Part shown: positions 1 to 7,626 of the stretch, in pieces
Position numbering within the stretch: position 1 is the stretch's first letter
How the letters are laid out: each line of letters begins with the position of its first letter
From: Alphaproteobacteria bacterium 40-19
GTDB lineage: Bacteria; Pseudomonadota; Alphaproteobacteria; Holosporales; Holosporaceae
NCBI GenBank assembly: GCA_001898075.1
Contig: MKSD01000001.1
Coordinates: 734,108-798,107 of the forward strand
Direction of reading: 5' to 3'
DNA length: 64,000 nucleotides
Made by a program: the position numbers and the translations under genes
The notes under the pieces: generated by a model
Databases searched by the model: none
What the model saw: the letters and a program-made list of their open reading frames with translations, nothing else
What the model was told of the DNA's origin: nothing

Positions 1-1153
1 CCAGAGAACTGATCAGTAAGAGTTGAGCACCGTAGGGAATAAGCCCCTGAAACACACAAGAAAATGTATCCAACCAAGTCGCCACTCTGGCTGAGGAAAT
101 CTGGCATTGCTGACGAATTTGCGTACTGGTTTCCGAGCTCATTAGAATCGCAATCACATTGTTAGCCAAAAGAAGGTCCATCACACTGACGATAAAGCCA
201 ATATATAACTGTCCTAAGATGGAATTTGTCGTCTTCATCGTCCAGGACTTTGTGAAAAAACTGCTTTGCAACAACCCTGCCAAACCTCCAATAGCTAGCG
301 AAAGAATTAAAATCTCATGCATATCTCCAAAACCTTTTGCCAAGGATTGACAAAGCGTTACAATAGAAAAATGGTGTCCAATGCCAACAAACACTGCAAT
401 AACAAGACTGATTAAAAGACTGCTAAAAACCTCTATCTGACACAAGGCTAAAGTAAAAAGTGCAACATACGGAATTAAAAGACTCCAAGAAAAAACTTTT
501 GCGCTATCCACCTCATAAGCCGTGTAAGAGTATTGCCCCAAAACAAAAATAGTTAACATAGCGGCAGCCAAGGCAACTTTAATATTTAAACGTAATTTTT
601 CATGCGCAGAAGCCTTTTGTGAATTAACAGCAGCAATGGTCGTATCTGAAATGAAAGAAAGGTTGTCCCCAAACATAGCGCCTCCTACCACGGTTGCGCT
701 CACCAATACTTTTGAAAGAGATGCCTGTTGCCCTAAAGCCAAGGCCATAGGCCCTACAGCAGCAATGGTCCCCATAGATGTTCCAATAAAGGTTGAGATC
801 AACGCTGCGATAATAAAAATCGTAATTAATAAAAAGCGTCCTGGAATAGCCCACAAACAAACATCTACCACCGCCTGGATGCTGCCTATGGTTTTTGTAA
901 TCGCTCCGAAAGCCCCAGCAAGCAAAAAGATAAAGCACATTGCCATGATATCCCCATGACCCGCTCCTTTTAAAAAATTTTCTAGCTTATTTTTTCCACT
1001 TAAAAAAAGACCTAAGCCGATAGCTGGTAAAATAGCAACCAAAGGAGAAATTTGGTAAAAAGCGTTAGAAATACCTTGAACCGAAAAATACACACCACTG
1101 CCTAAAAAAATACTTGCAAAAACACCCAAAGGTAAAAGGGATTTCCAATTCAT
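1..1153 (-). CDS. Na+/H+ antiporter, NhaC family (C-terminus cut by window edge)
   Basis: Reverse-strand frame from the ATG at 1153 stays open to base 1, giving about 384 residues of a polytopic inner-membrane protein; the C-terminus lies outside the window. It is almost entirely hydrophobic helices joined by short loops. Recognisable NhaC-family segments are FIGTSMGTIAAVGPMAL near residue 122 and GGAMFGDNLSFISDTTIAA near residue 157, the polar helix motifs of this antiporter family. By family it should exchange Na+ for H+ across the inner membrane; related carriers can instead exchange organic anions such as malate and lactate, so the substrate is inferred. The gene is followed about 100 bases upstream by the end of ctrA on the same strand. 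Confidence 0.8.
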   Translation of the reverse strand, partial: MNWKSLLPLGVFASIFLGSGVYFSVQGISNAFYQISPLVAILPAIGLGLFLSGKNKLENFLKGAGHGDIMAMCFIFLLAGAFGAITKTIGSIQAVVDVCLWAIPGRFLLITIFIIAALISTFIGTSMGTIAAVGPMALALGQQASLSKVLVSATVVGGAMFGDNLSFISDTTIAAVNSQKASAHEKLRLNIKVALAAAMLTIFVLGQYSYTAYEVDSAKVFSWSLLIPYVALFTLALCQIEVFSSLLISLVIAVFVGIGHHFSIVTLCQSLAKGFGDMHEILILSLAIGGLAGLLQSSFFTKSWTMKTTNSILGQLYIGFIVSVMDLLLANNVIAILMSSETSTQIRQQCQISSARVATWLDTFSCVFQGLIPYGAQLLLISSL

Positions 1154-1252
1154 TTAGAAAAAAACAAAATTCTAAAAGAGACTGTTAAAATCTTAGACAT
1201 AAATGACTTGCAAAAGCAAGAAGTGACAAAAATCTCTTCCAATACTGCTCTT

Positions 1253-1993
1253 TTAAAGAGCAGGAGCTACGGGTTGAGGTTCAAAGCCTTTTTCTTTTAA
1301 ATTAGCAGGTGGTTCTTGCAAAATATAACCTCTACCCCAAATGGTTTCAATGTAGTGACGTCCCCCTGCCACAAACTCATCTAGCTTTCGACGAATTTTA
1401 CATACAAAAACATCAATAATTTTTTCTTCTGGCTCATCAATGCCACTGTAAAGTTTATCCAAAAAAGCTGTTTTTGTTACAATTACCCCTTTGCGCTGCA
1501 TCAACAATTCGATGATCTTATATTCTTTACTGGTTAATTGCACAGGTACTCCCCCTGCTTCCAAAGTACCGCGGTCCAAATTCAAAGTTAGATCACCGAC
1601 TTTGATAATAGAACACGCGTTTCCTTCACTGCGTCTTACAAGAGCCTTAATGCGCGCGACCAGTTCTTCTCCACTAAAAGGTTTTGTCATGTAATCATCT
1701 GCTCCAAACCCTAAAGTTTTCACCTTGTCAGAAACCTCTTTTTGGGCAGATAGTATAAGAATAGGAGCATTAGAAAAACTACGTATTTTAGTCAAAACTT
1801 CAAAACCGTTCATATCTGGTAACATCAGATCGATGATGACCAGGTCATAACGGCAAAACTGACTGGTCTGGAGAGCAGACTCTCCTCCATCACAGATATC
1901 ACAATGCATTGCGGAACCCGCAGTATTACTTTCCAGCAAATCACGGATGGCTAGGGCTGTAGGTTGGTGATCTTCGATCAATAAAACTTTCAT
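1253..1993 (-). CDS. ctrA: Cell-cycle response regulator CtrA
   Basis: OmpR-class response regulator of 246 residues. The N-terminal receiver domain starts MKVLLIEDH, has the phospho-acceptor Asp in VIIDLMLPDMNG and the conserved Lys in GFGADDYMTKPF. The C-terminal winged helix carries DEPEEKIIDVFVCKIRRKL and YIETIWGRGYILQEP, which are close to the CtrA signature of Alphaproteobacteria rather than to generic OmpR proteins. An upstream in-frame start at 2044 exists, but the receiver domain begins exactly at the ATG at 1993, so that start was chosen. CtrA is the essential master transcription factor of the alphaproteobacterial cell cycle, acting on division, envelope and replication genes after CckA-ChpT phosphorelay; neither partner lies here. 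A CtrA-like half site sits upstream. Confidence 0.93.
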   Translation of the reverse strand: MKVLLIEDHQPTALAIRDLLESNTAGSAMHCDICDGGESALQTSQFCRYDLVIIDLMLPDMNGFEVLTKIRSFSNAPILILSAQKEVSDKVKTLGFGADDYMTKPFSGEELVARIKALVRRSEGNACSIIKVGDLTLNLDRGTLEAGGVPVQLTSKEYKIIELLMQRKGVIVTKTAFLDKLYSGIDEPEEKIIDVFVCKIRRKLDEFVAGGRHYIETIWGRGYILQEPPANLKEKGFEPQPVAPAL

Positions 1994-2019
1994 GACTAGA
2001 GATGAATTTTTGGTCATTG

Positions 2020-2027
2020 TTAACCAT
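2020..2027 (+). promoter_or_regulatory. Possible CtrA half-site upstream of ctrA
   Basis: The octamer TTAACCAT lies 27 bases before the chosen ctrA start. It matches the right half of the known CtrA recognition sequence (TTAA, seven bases, TTAA). The expected left half is poorly conserved (TTTG seven bases away). Position suggests autoregulation, as known in Caulobacter. An 8-mer in AT-rich DNA can occur by chance. Confidence 0.3.
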
Positions 2028-2170
2028 TTTTCACAAAATGTCAATTCTTTTTTTGTTTAGATGAATATTTTTTTAAACTTTTTTCCCTAACTCAGTTTTT
2101 TAAACAATATTTAGGTTTTTACATTACGGATATTTATTTGTACAATCATTAAAAAATACAAGGACTCTTG

Positions 2171-2977
2171 ATGGACTTTTCCCTTTTTTTATTATGTTTA
2201 ATCCAAGGTATAACCGAAGCTTTTCCCGTCAGCTCTTCGGGGCATTTAGCTTTTTTAACTCTTTTTTTAAAAGTAGACCCAACCCTTTTTGATACAGCAC
2301 TGCATGCAGGAACTTTGTTAGCGTTCATGACCTCGTTTCCTGGGCAAGTTCAACAATTGTTTATAGGTGGGTATGATATTATGTGTGGGAAGATTCATAC
2401 ACTGCCAGCTCAAAAATGGATCTTTTTAGCCTTAGCAACCACCCCAGCTATACTGATCGGAGCCCTACTGCACATCTTTCATCTGCGTTCTGCCAGTCTT
2501 TTTTGGATGGGCTTTAACAGCATTATTTTTGGATTTTTTATGGGATGGGCAGATCGTTACCCCGGAATTTTTCATCCTGGAACCCTTGGCTCTGGGACAC
2601 ACGGCTCTCAAAGATGGTGGCACAGTTTGGTATTAGGGGTAGGACAAGTGTTCGCCTTTTTTCCCGGAGCCAGCCGTATGGGAACCTGTTTAACAGCTGC
2701 TCGATGTTTAGGATATAGCCGTCCTAAAGCTTTTGAGGCCAGCTTTTTAATGGGTATTGCTTGTATCAGCAGTGCTCTGGTTTTAAAAGTCAAAGATATC
2801 GCAGCAATAGGATGGAAAAATTTTATCCTTACCACTCTGTTATCCTTTGTGATATGTTTTCCTTTGGTCAAAGGCGTCATCGCATTCAGCAAGAAGTATT
2901 CCTTGATTCCTTTCGTGCTTTATCGCTTGGGGCTAGGAATACTCATACTGTGGGCCCTTTACAAAGGATGGTTCTAA
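2171..2977 (+). CDS. uppP: Undecaprenyl-diphosphatase UppP (BacA)
   Basis: Integral membrane protein of 268 residues that dephosphorylates undecaprenyl pyrophosphate to recycle the lipid carrier for peptidoglycan and other surface polymers. The two family motifs are visible: EAFPVSSSGHL near residue 16 (usual form E-x-LPVSS-x-GH) and PGASRMGTCLTAARCLGYSR near residue 168, containing the PGxSR core. Length is normal for the family. The ATG at 2171 was chosen over the TTG just before it because an AAGGA ribosome-binding site stands about seven bases upstream. It is divergent from ctrA and convergent with the NUDIX gene that ends at 3004. Confidence 0.92.
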   Translation: MDFSLFLLCLIQGITEAFPVSSSGHLAFLTLFLKVDPTLFDTALHAGTLLAFMTSFPGQVQQLFIGGYDIMCGKIHTLPAQKWIFLALATTPAILIGALLHIFHLRSASLFWMGFNSIIFGFFMGWADRYPGIFHPGTLGSGTHGSQRWWHSLVLGVGQVFAFFPGASRMGTCLTAARCLGYSRPKAFEASFLMGIACISSALVLKVKDIAAIGWKNFILTTLLSFVICFPLVKGVIAFSKKYSLIPFVLYRLGLGILILWALYKGWF

Positions 2978-3003
2978 ATTTGCAGAAAAACGTTAGAAGC
3001 TCC

Positions 3004-3678
3004 TTAACACTCTATTTCTTGAAAATAATGAGGCTTTAAATAAACAACGGTGTCAAAAGCCTGCTTATAGACTCCAGCCAAAAGATATTTCGGGTCGGAC
3101 AAAAAACCCTGAAATTCTTTGATGGGAATCCACTTCCATTCTGCCACACTGGGATCTTTCAAGCTGCACTGATCGGTTGAAATCTCTGAAAAACTAACAT
3201 AAATATCATTAAACTGACGGTCTATATAACAGGGGTTTAAAATAGCTTGGCGTCGATAGGAAAACAAGAATTCAGGCTTTAACACGTTTGGACTTATTCC
3301 CATCTCTTCAGAAATCTCGCGCTCACAAGCGTCAAAACTGGATTCTCCAGCTTTGACATGCCCCACCACTGCAATGGACCAGAGGTCTTTCGCATGATCC
3401 ACTTGGGAACTGCGTTTTTGCATCAAAATGTGTTGCTGGCTGTTAAAAACATAACAATGAATAGCTCGGTGCCACAAACCGTGTTGATGCACCATGGCGC
3501 GGTCCTTAGATAGCCCTGTAAAAGACCCATCTTCATTTAAGACATCTAACAGTTCTTTGTTCATCACTTTTCCTTTTAACTTTTGAAGCAAGGTACTAAA
3601 TTTTTGGCAGTTAGAAAGGAAATACGATGCTTGCACGTTGACACTGATTAAACACATCAAAAAAAGGTATTTGTTCAT
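3004..3678 (-). CDS. NUDIX hydrolase, isopentenyl-diphosphate-isomerase-like, with export-type leader
   Basis: Protein of 224 residues. Residues 1-18 look like a signal peptide (MNKYLFLMCLISVNVQA, then S). The NUDIX fold begins near residue 39 (MNKELLDVLNEDGSF) and holds a full NUDIX box of the form GX5EX7REUXEEXGU around residues 130-150, including the segment REISEEMGI, so the metal- and pyrophosphate-binding residues are intact. The layout resembles the Idi/YfcD branch (HRAIHCYVFN, LMQKRSSQVDHAKDLW). Its ATG overlaps the stop of the upstream ATP-grasp gene as ATGA and is preceded by GAGG, which supports translation coupling and the leader-containing start. A second ATG at 3564 with an AAGGA site would give a leaderless enzyme. 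Substrate unknown. Confidence 0.78.
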   Translation of the reverse strand: MNKYLFLMCLISVNVQASYFLSNCQKFSTLLQKLKGKVMNKELLDVLNEDGSFTGLSKDRAMVHQHGLWHRAIHCYVFNSQQHILMQKRSSQVDHAKDLWSIAVVGHVKAGESSFDACEREISEEMGISPNVLKPEFLFSYRRQAILNPCYIDRQFNDIYVSFSEISTDQCSLKDPSVAEWKWIPIKEFQGFLSDPKYLLAGVYKQAFDTVVYLKPHYFQEIEC

Positions 3679-6572
3679 AACGTGGCCTCATTAGAATAGA
3701 TACATGCTTTATTCCCTACGGAACGGATCGTTATATTTTTTTCTTCGTAATCATGCAAAATTTCTTTTGGGATATAAATAAAATGATAAAATGCTCGATT
3801 GAATTCTATGGAAGGTAAAAAATAAGGCTCATGAGACAGAGCAAAACCCGTGTAGCTATCGATCAAAAAAACGGGTTGATGATGAGATAAGTCTTCTAGC
3901 AACTTTTGAGGCAGCCCTTCAGAAGAAAAATCATCCCTAAAAAAGAACTTAGGATCTTGTCTTAATTCCTTAAAATTGATAGGCCCTATATCCCAAACTC
4001 CCCACGAAAAAGGCGTTTCGTAAAGGGGCTGCCCCTGATTACAATGTTCTAAAGAAGAGTACGGTTTATCAGATGGACAAGGCCTAAATTGTAAAACAGT
4101 TAGCGGTTTAATGGCTCTAGACTTCCAAAATCCTTCCATATTCCAAGTTATGGCCCCAAAAGTCTGATCTAAATTTTTACAAAAATTTTGCAGCTGCTGC
4201 CCAATTTTAAAAAGATCGCTTTCTTGAAAAAAATAAGGAACGTTTTCTTGATTAAGTTTCTGAACATAAGAACGCTTTAAATTTTTCCCCTCAAAACATG
4301 TATAAAAACGACCCTGAGAAATATCAGGTTCCCATAAAGCTTCTATCTCAAAACGATGCCCGTTAAACACAGCATGAAATAAAAAACCTTCTGATTGATT
4401 TATTTTTTCTTGCAAAATAACCTTAGAACACAAAGTTGGTTTTTTCTTAAAAAGTTCTGATACTTTTTCTTTTAACTCTGGAACAGACATGTCTTTTGTA
4501 GAAAAGCGTCGCCCCCTAGAACTGTTAGAACCTCTTTGCCCTGACCCAACAAAATCTTCCCCTCTCAGACTATGCTTCACAAAAAACTCTTTATTAAGCA
4601 AAGAAGAAAAATCTAGCTCCGTTTCTAAGACGTAATACGGTGCAACCTGAACCTTTTCAGGGTCACATAACGTCTTTACAATACTTTGACCATATATCCA
4701 GTCACCTTCAGACCACAACATCTTAGAATCAAATTTTTTTGAAAAATCAAAAGGATACGAAACCATGAATGAAGCGACTTTTTGCACTCCAAAGGATTTA
4801 TAAAATTCTTCCATTTCAGATTCACAGGCCAAAGATAGTTTAGAAATACCCGATTTACTCATATCAGTCATGGCTTTTTGAACAAGCATCGTACCTATCC
4901 CCAGTTTTTGGTATTCAGGAATAACAACAAGATCAGTGAAATAAGCTGTTTTTTCCATTCCTGTAGGTCGTAGATTTTCCAAAATATTAACAGAAATGGA
5001 TCCTATCACTTTATCAGAACGAAAATGGTCACAAGCCACCCACACTTTAAGGCAAGACGGTAACTTTGCAGGCATAATACCTTGGGCCCTAGAGGTCAAA
5101 TGAACGAGAACTTTTTGAATATCTGCTATATCTGAATTTTGTCCCTGACGTATAAAAAAGCGCTCTATATCCGGAGTTAAAGCACAAAAACGGATTAAGG
5201 CTTGTGGGGAACTTAGAATCTTTTTGCAATCTGTGGTCACGCACGGTAATGCTTGATCGTACAATTCCCATAAACGCTTCAAACTTTGAAGAGGTGTGGC
5301 TGTACACGCCACAATTTGGCCTACATTCCAATGACCTGAGGTAGATGCATCAAAAGCAAAAGGACATTCATCCCACAAATCTGCCCAACTGCTGCTTGTG
5401 ATGTAATTTTCTTGGTTGGCCCATTCAATAACTTTCAATGGCTTTTCCAAGAACTGATCAGAATGAAAAGACCCATCATAGGTTGTCACGCAAAGCTGGG
5501 CCAAAGCACACTGAGCTGGGACTTCGTTTACAAACGGTTTAGCTGGTAATCCTGCAAATAATGCCAGCTGAGCCTGAACCAGGTCTACACCCCAAATTTT
5601 TTTATGCCACTGGGCGATATACATTCCTCCAGGCCGTCCGTTCAATTCAATAAGCTCTATTTGTCCATTAGGCTGAACCATGAGCTCAATATGTAACACT
5701 CCATAGATATACCCTAAACTTTGAGCCACTTTTAAGGCATAATCTAAAGCCTCTTTTTGCACATCATCTGATAAAATAGAGGGAGACAGTTGTCCTGTTT
5801 CTAATGCAAAAGGATGAAAAATAGGAAAATTATCACTTATTTTGCCATAAAGCATTTCGCCTTTTTCGCTCACAATATCTGCGTCCACTTCGTGACCTTT
5901 TAAAATTTCTTCTAAAATAAAAAATTTATCTTTGTTGGAATTTTTTAAGATCCCATCTGTGTAGTTCTCTAAAGAGGACTCATCTTGAACAAAACGGCTC
6001 CATTCAGACCGAATGCCACTGCAAGGCTTCACAAAAAAAGGATACCCAAAAGCAACAGCATTTTCTTTCAAATCTAATAAAGAACTTTTTTGGACGCGAC
6101 AAGAAGAAAGCCCTTGTTCCTTAAGAATAGACCGAGCCCTAAATTTATCTTGAGAATTTTGATAGGCTTGAACAGGATGATGCGAAAGATTTAAAAATTC
6201 CGCTAATAAAGAAGTAATTTGCAACCATTCTTCCCTGACAGTAAAAATAACATCGGGCTCTAAACCCTGTTCTTGTAAATTTTTTAATAAAGTACCCTTT
6301 GCTAGATTAACGTCATCAACAGTCTTTTCTTCAAAGAAAAGAATTTGATCGATAAGACCCTGCTTTTGGAGGTCCGGAATTAAAGGATTAGGAGGCGATT
6401 CGACTAAAACAACTCTTTGAGCATGCCCCCTCAGTTCTTTAAAAACATCAATTTTATATTCCTTACCATGAGAACTGCCCGCACCCAAAACCAACAAGGT
6501 TTTCAAATCCATACCTGCAAAAATCTCTTTCCCAGATAGCAACAGAATCATTAATAGGAATTTACGCTTCAC
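3675..6572 (-). CDS. Large ATP-grasp ligase / GNAT / PEP-synthase-like fusion with hydrophobic leader
   Basis: A 965-residue multidomain protein whose exact architecture I do not recognise. Residues 1-20 form a basic-plus-hydrophobic leader ending KEIFAG, followed by MDLKTLLVLGAGSSHG. Residues about 21-370 are an ATP-grasp carboxylate-amine ligase: FFVKPCSG, EEILKGHEVDADIV, and the metal/catalytic segment HIELMVQPNGQIELIELNGR. Residues about 500-610 are a GNAT acetyltransferase (AYFTDLVVIPEYQKLGIGTM, the acetyl-CoA loop). The C-terminal third contains VILQEKINQSEGF and, near residue 847, ITWNMEGFWKS followed by LTVLQFRP, recalling the nucleotide-binding domain of PEP synthase/PPDK. The start is GTG at 6572 without a clear Shine-Dalgarno sequence; the internal ATG at residue 21 could be used instead. 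It likely joins amino-acid-like substrates; the product is unknown. It is coupled to the NUDIX gene downstream. Confidence 0.7.
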   Translation of the reverse strand: MKRKFLLMILLLSGKEIFAGMDLKTLLVLGAGSSHGKEYKIDVFKELRGHAQRVVLVESPPNPLIPDLQKQGLIDQILFFEEKTVDDVNLAKGTLLKNLQEQGLEPDVIFTVREEWLQITSLLAEFLNLSHHPVQAYQNSQDKFRARSILKEQGLSSCRVQKSSLLDLKENAVAFGYPFFVKPCSGIRSEWSRFVQDESSLENYTDGILKNSNKDKFFILEEILKGHEVDADIVSEKGEMLYGKISDNFPIFHPFALETGQLSPSILSDDVQKEALDYALKVAQSLGYIYGVLHIELMVQPNGQIELIELNGRPGGMYIAQWHKKIWGVDLVQAQLALFAGLPAKPFVNEVPAQCALAQLCVTTYDGSFHSDQFLEKPLKVIEWANQENYITSSSWADLWDECPFAFDASTSGHWNVGQIVACTATPLQSLKRLWELYDQALPCVTTDCKKILSSPQALIRFCALTPDIERFFIRQGQNSDIADIQKVLVHLTSRAQGIMPAKLPSCLKVWVACDHFRSDKVIGSISVNILENLRPTGMEKTAYFTDLVVIPEYQKLGIGTMLVQKAMTDMSKSGISKLSLACESEMEEFYKSFGVQKVASFMVSYPFDFSKKFDSKMLWSEGDWIYGQSIVKTLCDPEKVQVAPYYVLETELDFSSLLNKEFFVKHSLRGEDFVGSGQRGSNSSRGRRFSTKDMSVPELKEKVSELFKKKPTLCSKVILQEKINQSEGFLFHAVFNGHRFEIEALWEPDISQGRFYTCFEGKNLKRSYVQKLNQENVPYFFQESDLFKIGQQLQNFCKNLDQTFGAITWNMEGFWKSRAIKPLTVLQFRPCPSDKPYSSLEHCNQGQPLYETPFSWGVWDIGPINFKELRQDPKFFFRDDFSSEGLPQKLLEDLSHHQPVFLIDSYTGFALSHEPYFLPSIEFNRAFYHFIYIPKEILHDYEEKNITIRSVGNKACIYSNEATL

Positions 6573-6644
6573 TTATATAAATTGCTAAAATATTAACTTT
6601 ATTTTCAATATCACTCTTGATAAAAAATAGCAACCTATTCAAAA

Positions 6645-6723
6645 AAATTGCTGCAAGTTATAAATTGTTGCAGGGTATAAATTGCTGCAAGATCTTGAGT
6701 TCGTAAGAAATCTTGCAACAATT
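6645..6723. repeat. Three 17-bp tandem repeats plus an inverted copy
   Basis: Three consecutive 17-base units start at 6645, 6662 and 6679: AAATTGCTGCAAGTTAT, AAATTGTTGCAGGGTAT and AAATTGCTGCAAGATCT. The last unit pairs with a nearby inverted copy (ATCTTGCAACAATT at 6710-6723) to form a 14-bp imperfect hairpin with a 16-base loop. The array lies between the Cys-rich peptide gene and the ATP-grasp gene on the minus strand, where it could be a processing/termination hairpin or a binding-site array for a regulator of the downstream operon. Confidence 0.7.
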
Positions 6724-6739
6724 CACCAACGTTAAAAAA

Positions 6740-6904
6740 TTAGCAGCAATCGCAACCAACTTTTACGGTTTCCACATATTTTGTGCAAACGCCACAAGAG
6801 GTGCAGCTCACCTTTTCTTGAGTTTTGATATCATCGCCACAACAATTTGCGAAAGCAGACGCCCCACAAGCAAAAAAGCCTAACAGAAAAGCTACGATCT
6901 TCAT
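6740..6904 (-). CDS. Small exported cysteine-rich peptide (54 residues)
   Basis: Short gene starting at the ATG at 6904, preceded by a good GGAG ribosome-binding site seven bases away. Residues 1-19 are a textbook signal peptide (MKIVAFLLGFFACGASAFA). The predicted mature part is only about 35 residues and contains eight cysteines in the pattern CC-x11-C-x2-C-x2-C-x10-C-x-CC, ending directly at the stop codon. I do not recognise the family. The spacing suggests metal binding or multiple disulfides after export. It lies upstream of the repeat array and the leader-bearing ATP-grasp/NUDIX operon on the same strand, with about 170 bases between. Confidence 0.72.
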   Translation of the reverse strand: MKIVAFLLGFFACGASAFANCCGDDIKTQEKVSCTSCGVCTKYVETVKVGCDCC

Positions 6905-6987
6905 GTTTTTTCTCCAAAATGTTTTTATAACAGTATCATAACAGCAGAGAATGAATATATATCTAATAAAATACTAAAAAAATTTTT

Positions 6988-7491
6988 CTATTCATCTGAA
7001 TAAGAATTAAATTTATTGTTTTCTTCCTGACGCCATGCTTGTTCTTTATTCAGCTTTTGTCGCAGATCTCCTTTTGTAAAAGCCACCTCTACACCGCGAC
7101 TGGCCCACAACAAAGAATAGACCATCTTAGAAACCGCACTCAAAGCCTCATTAATTTCTTTGGTAAGAATAGGCTCTATATTCAAGTGATTGGCCTGGTT
7201 GTATTCCAAAAAAGTCTTTAAAACAAGTTCTTGCATACAAAAAGTATACGTCATCACATAAATCAAATTCCCGTCGGGATCCGAGGGAGATTGGGTAAGG
7301 GCTCCGATTAAAACATCTTTGCAAGAAAGATGCAGAGGTGTCTTTCCTACAAAAGGCTTTAATGGTAAAGGAGGAATCACTTCTGACATGTTTTCTTGTG
7401 AAAACACCATATCTTCAGCCATCACACAAACGGGCCATAAAATCAAAGCAGCAAAAAAACGCCAGCTAAAATGGTACAGAAAATTATACAA
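6988..7491 (-). CDS. Secreted hypothetical protein
   Basis: Protein of 167 residues, not recognised. The N-terminus has a hydrophobic stretch ending PVCVMA|ED (about residue 25), a likely signal peptide with cleavage after AxA. The rest is soluble, with a mixed helical segment (EPILTKEINEALSAVSKMVY) and a charged, Gln/Glu/Asn-rich tail (KLNKEQAWRQEENNKFN). The first in-frame start is a TTG at 7491 without a clear ribosome-binding site, and it begins only 27 bases from the 3' end of tRNA-Glu, so co-transcription with the tRNA is possible. The presence of a full leader supports this start. The Cys-rich gene follows downstream on the same strand. Confidence 0.6.
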   Translation of the reverse strand: MYNFLYHFSWRFFAALILWPVCVMAEDMVFSQENMSEVIPPLPLKPFVGKTPLHLSCKDVLIGALTQSPSDPDGNLIYVMTYTFCMQELVLKTFLEYNQANHLNIEPILTKEINEALSAVSKMVYSLLWASRGVEVAFTKGDLRQKLNKEQAWRQEENNKFNSYSDE

Positions 7492-7517
7492 GGGAACAAA
7501 ATCTCTTTTACTCAGAG

Positions 7518-7589
7518 CGCCTCCTAGGGGAATCGAACCCCTGTTGCCGCCGTGAGAGGGCGATGTCCTGACCGCTAGACGAAGGAGGC
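7518..7589 (-). tRNA. tRNA-Glu (anticodon CTC)
   Basis: Reverse-strand cloverleaf of 72 bases: acceptor GCCTCCT paired with AGGAGGC and discriminator G, a 16-base D arm, anticodon stem TCGCC/GGCGG with loop CTCTCAC (anticodon CTC), and T arm AGGGG-TTCGATT-CCCCT. No CCA is encoded. The body is glutamate-type; CTC reads GAG. Confidence 0.95.
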
Positions 7590-7626
7590 AATACTCTATA
7601 TCATTATAACTTTTTTACCCTATAAA

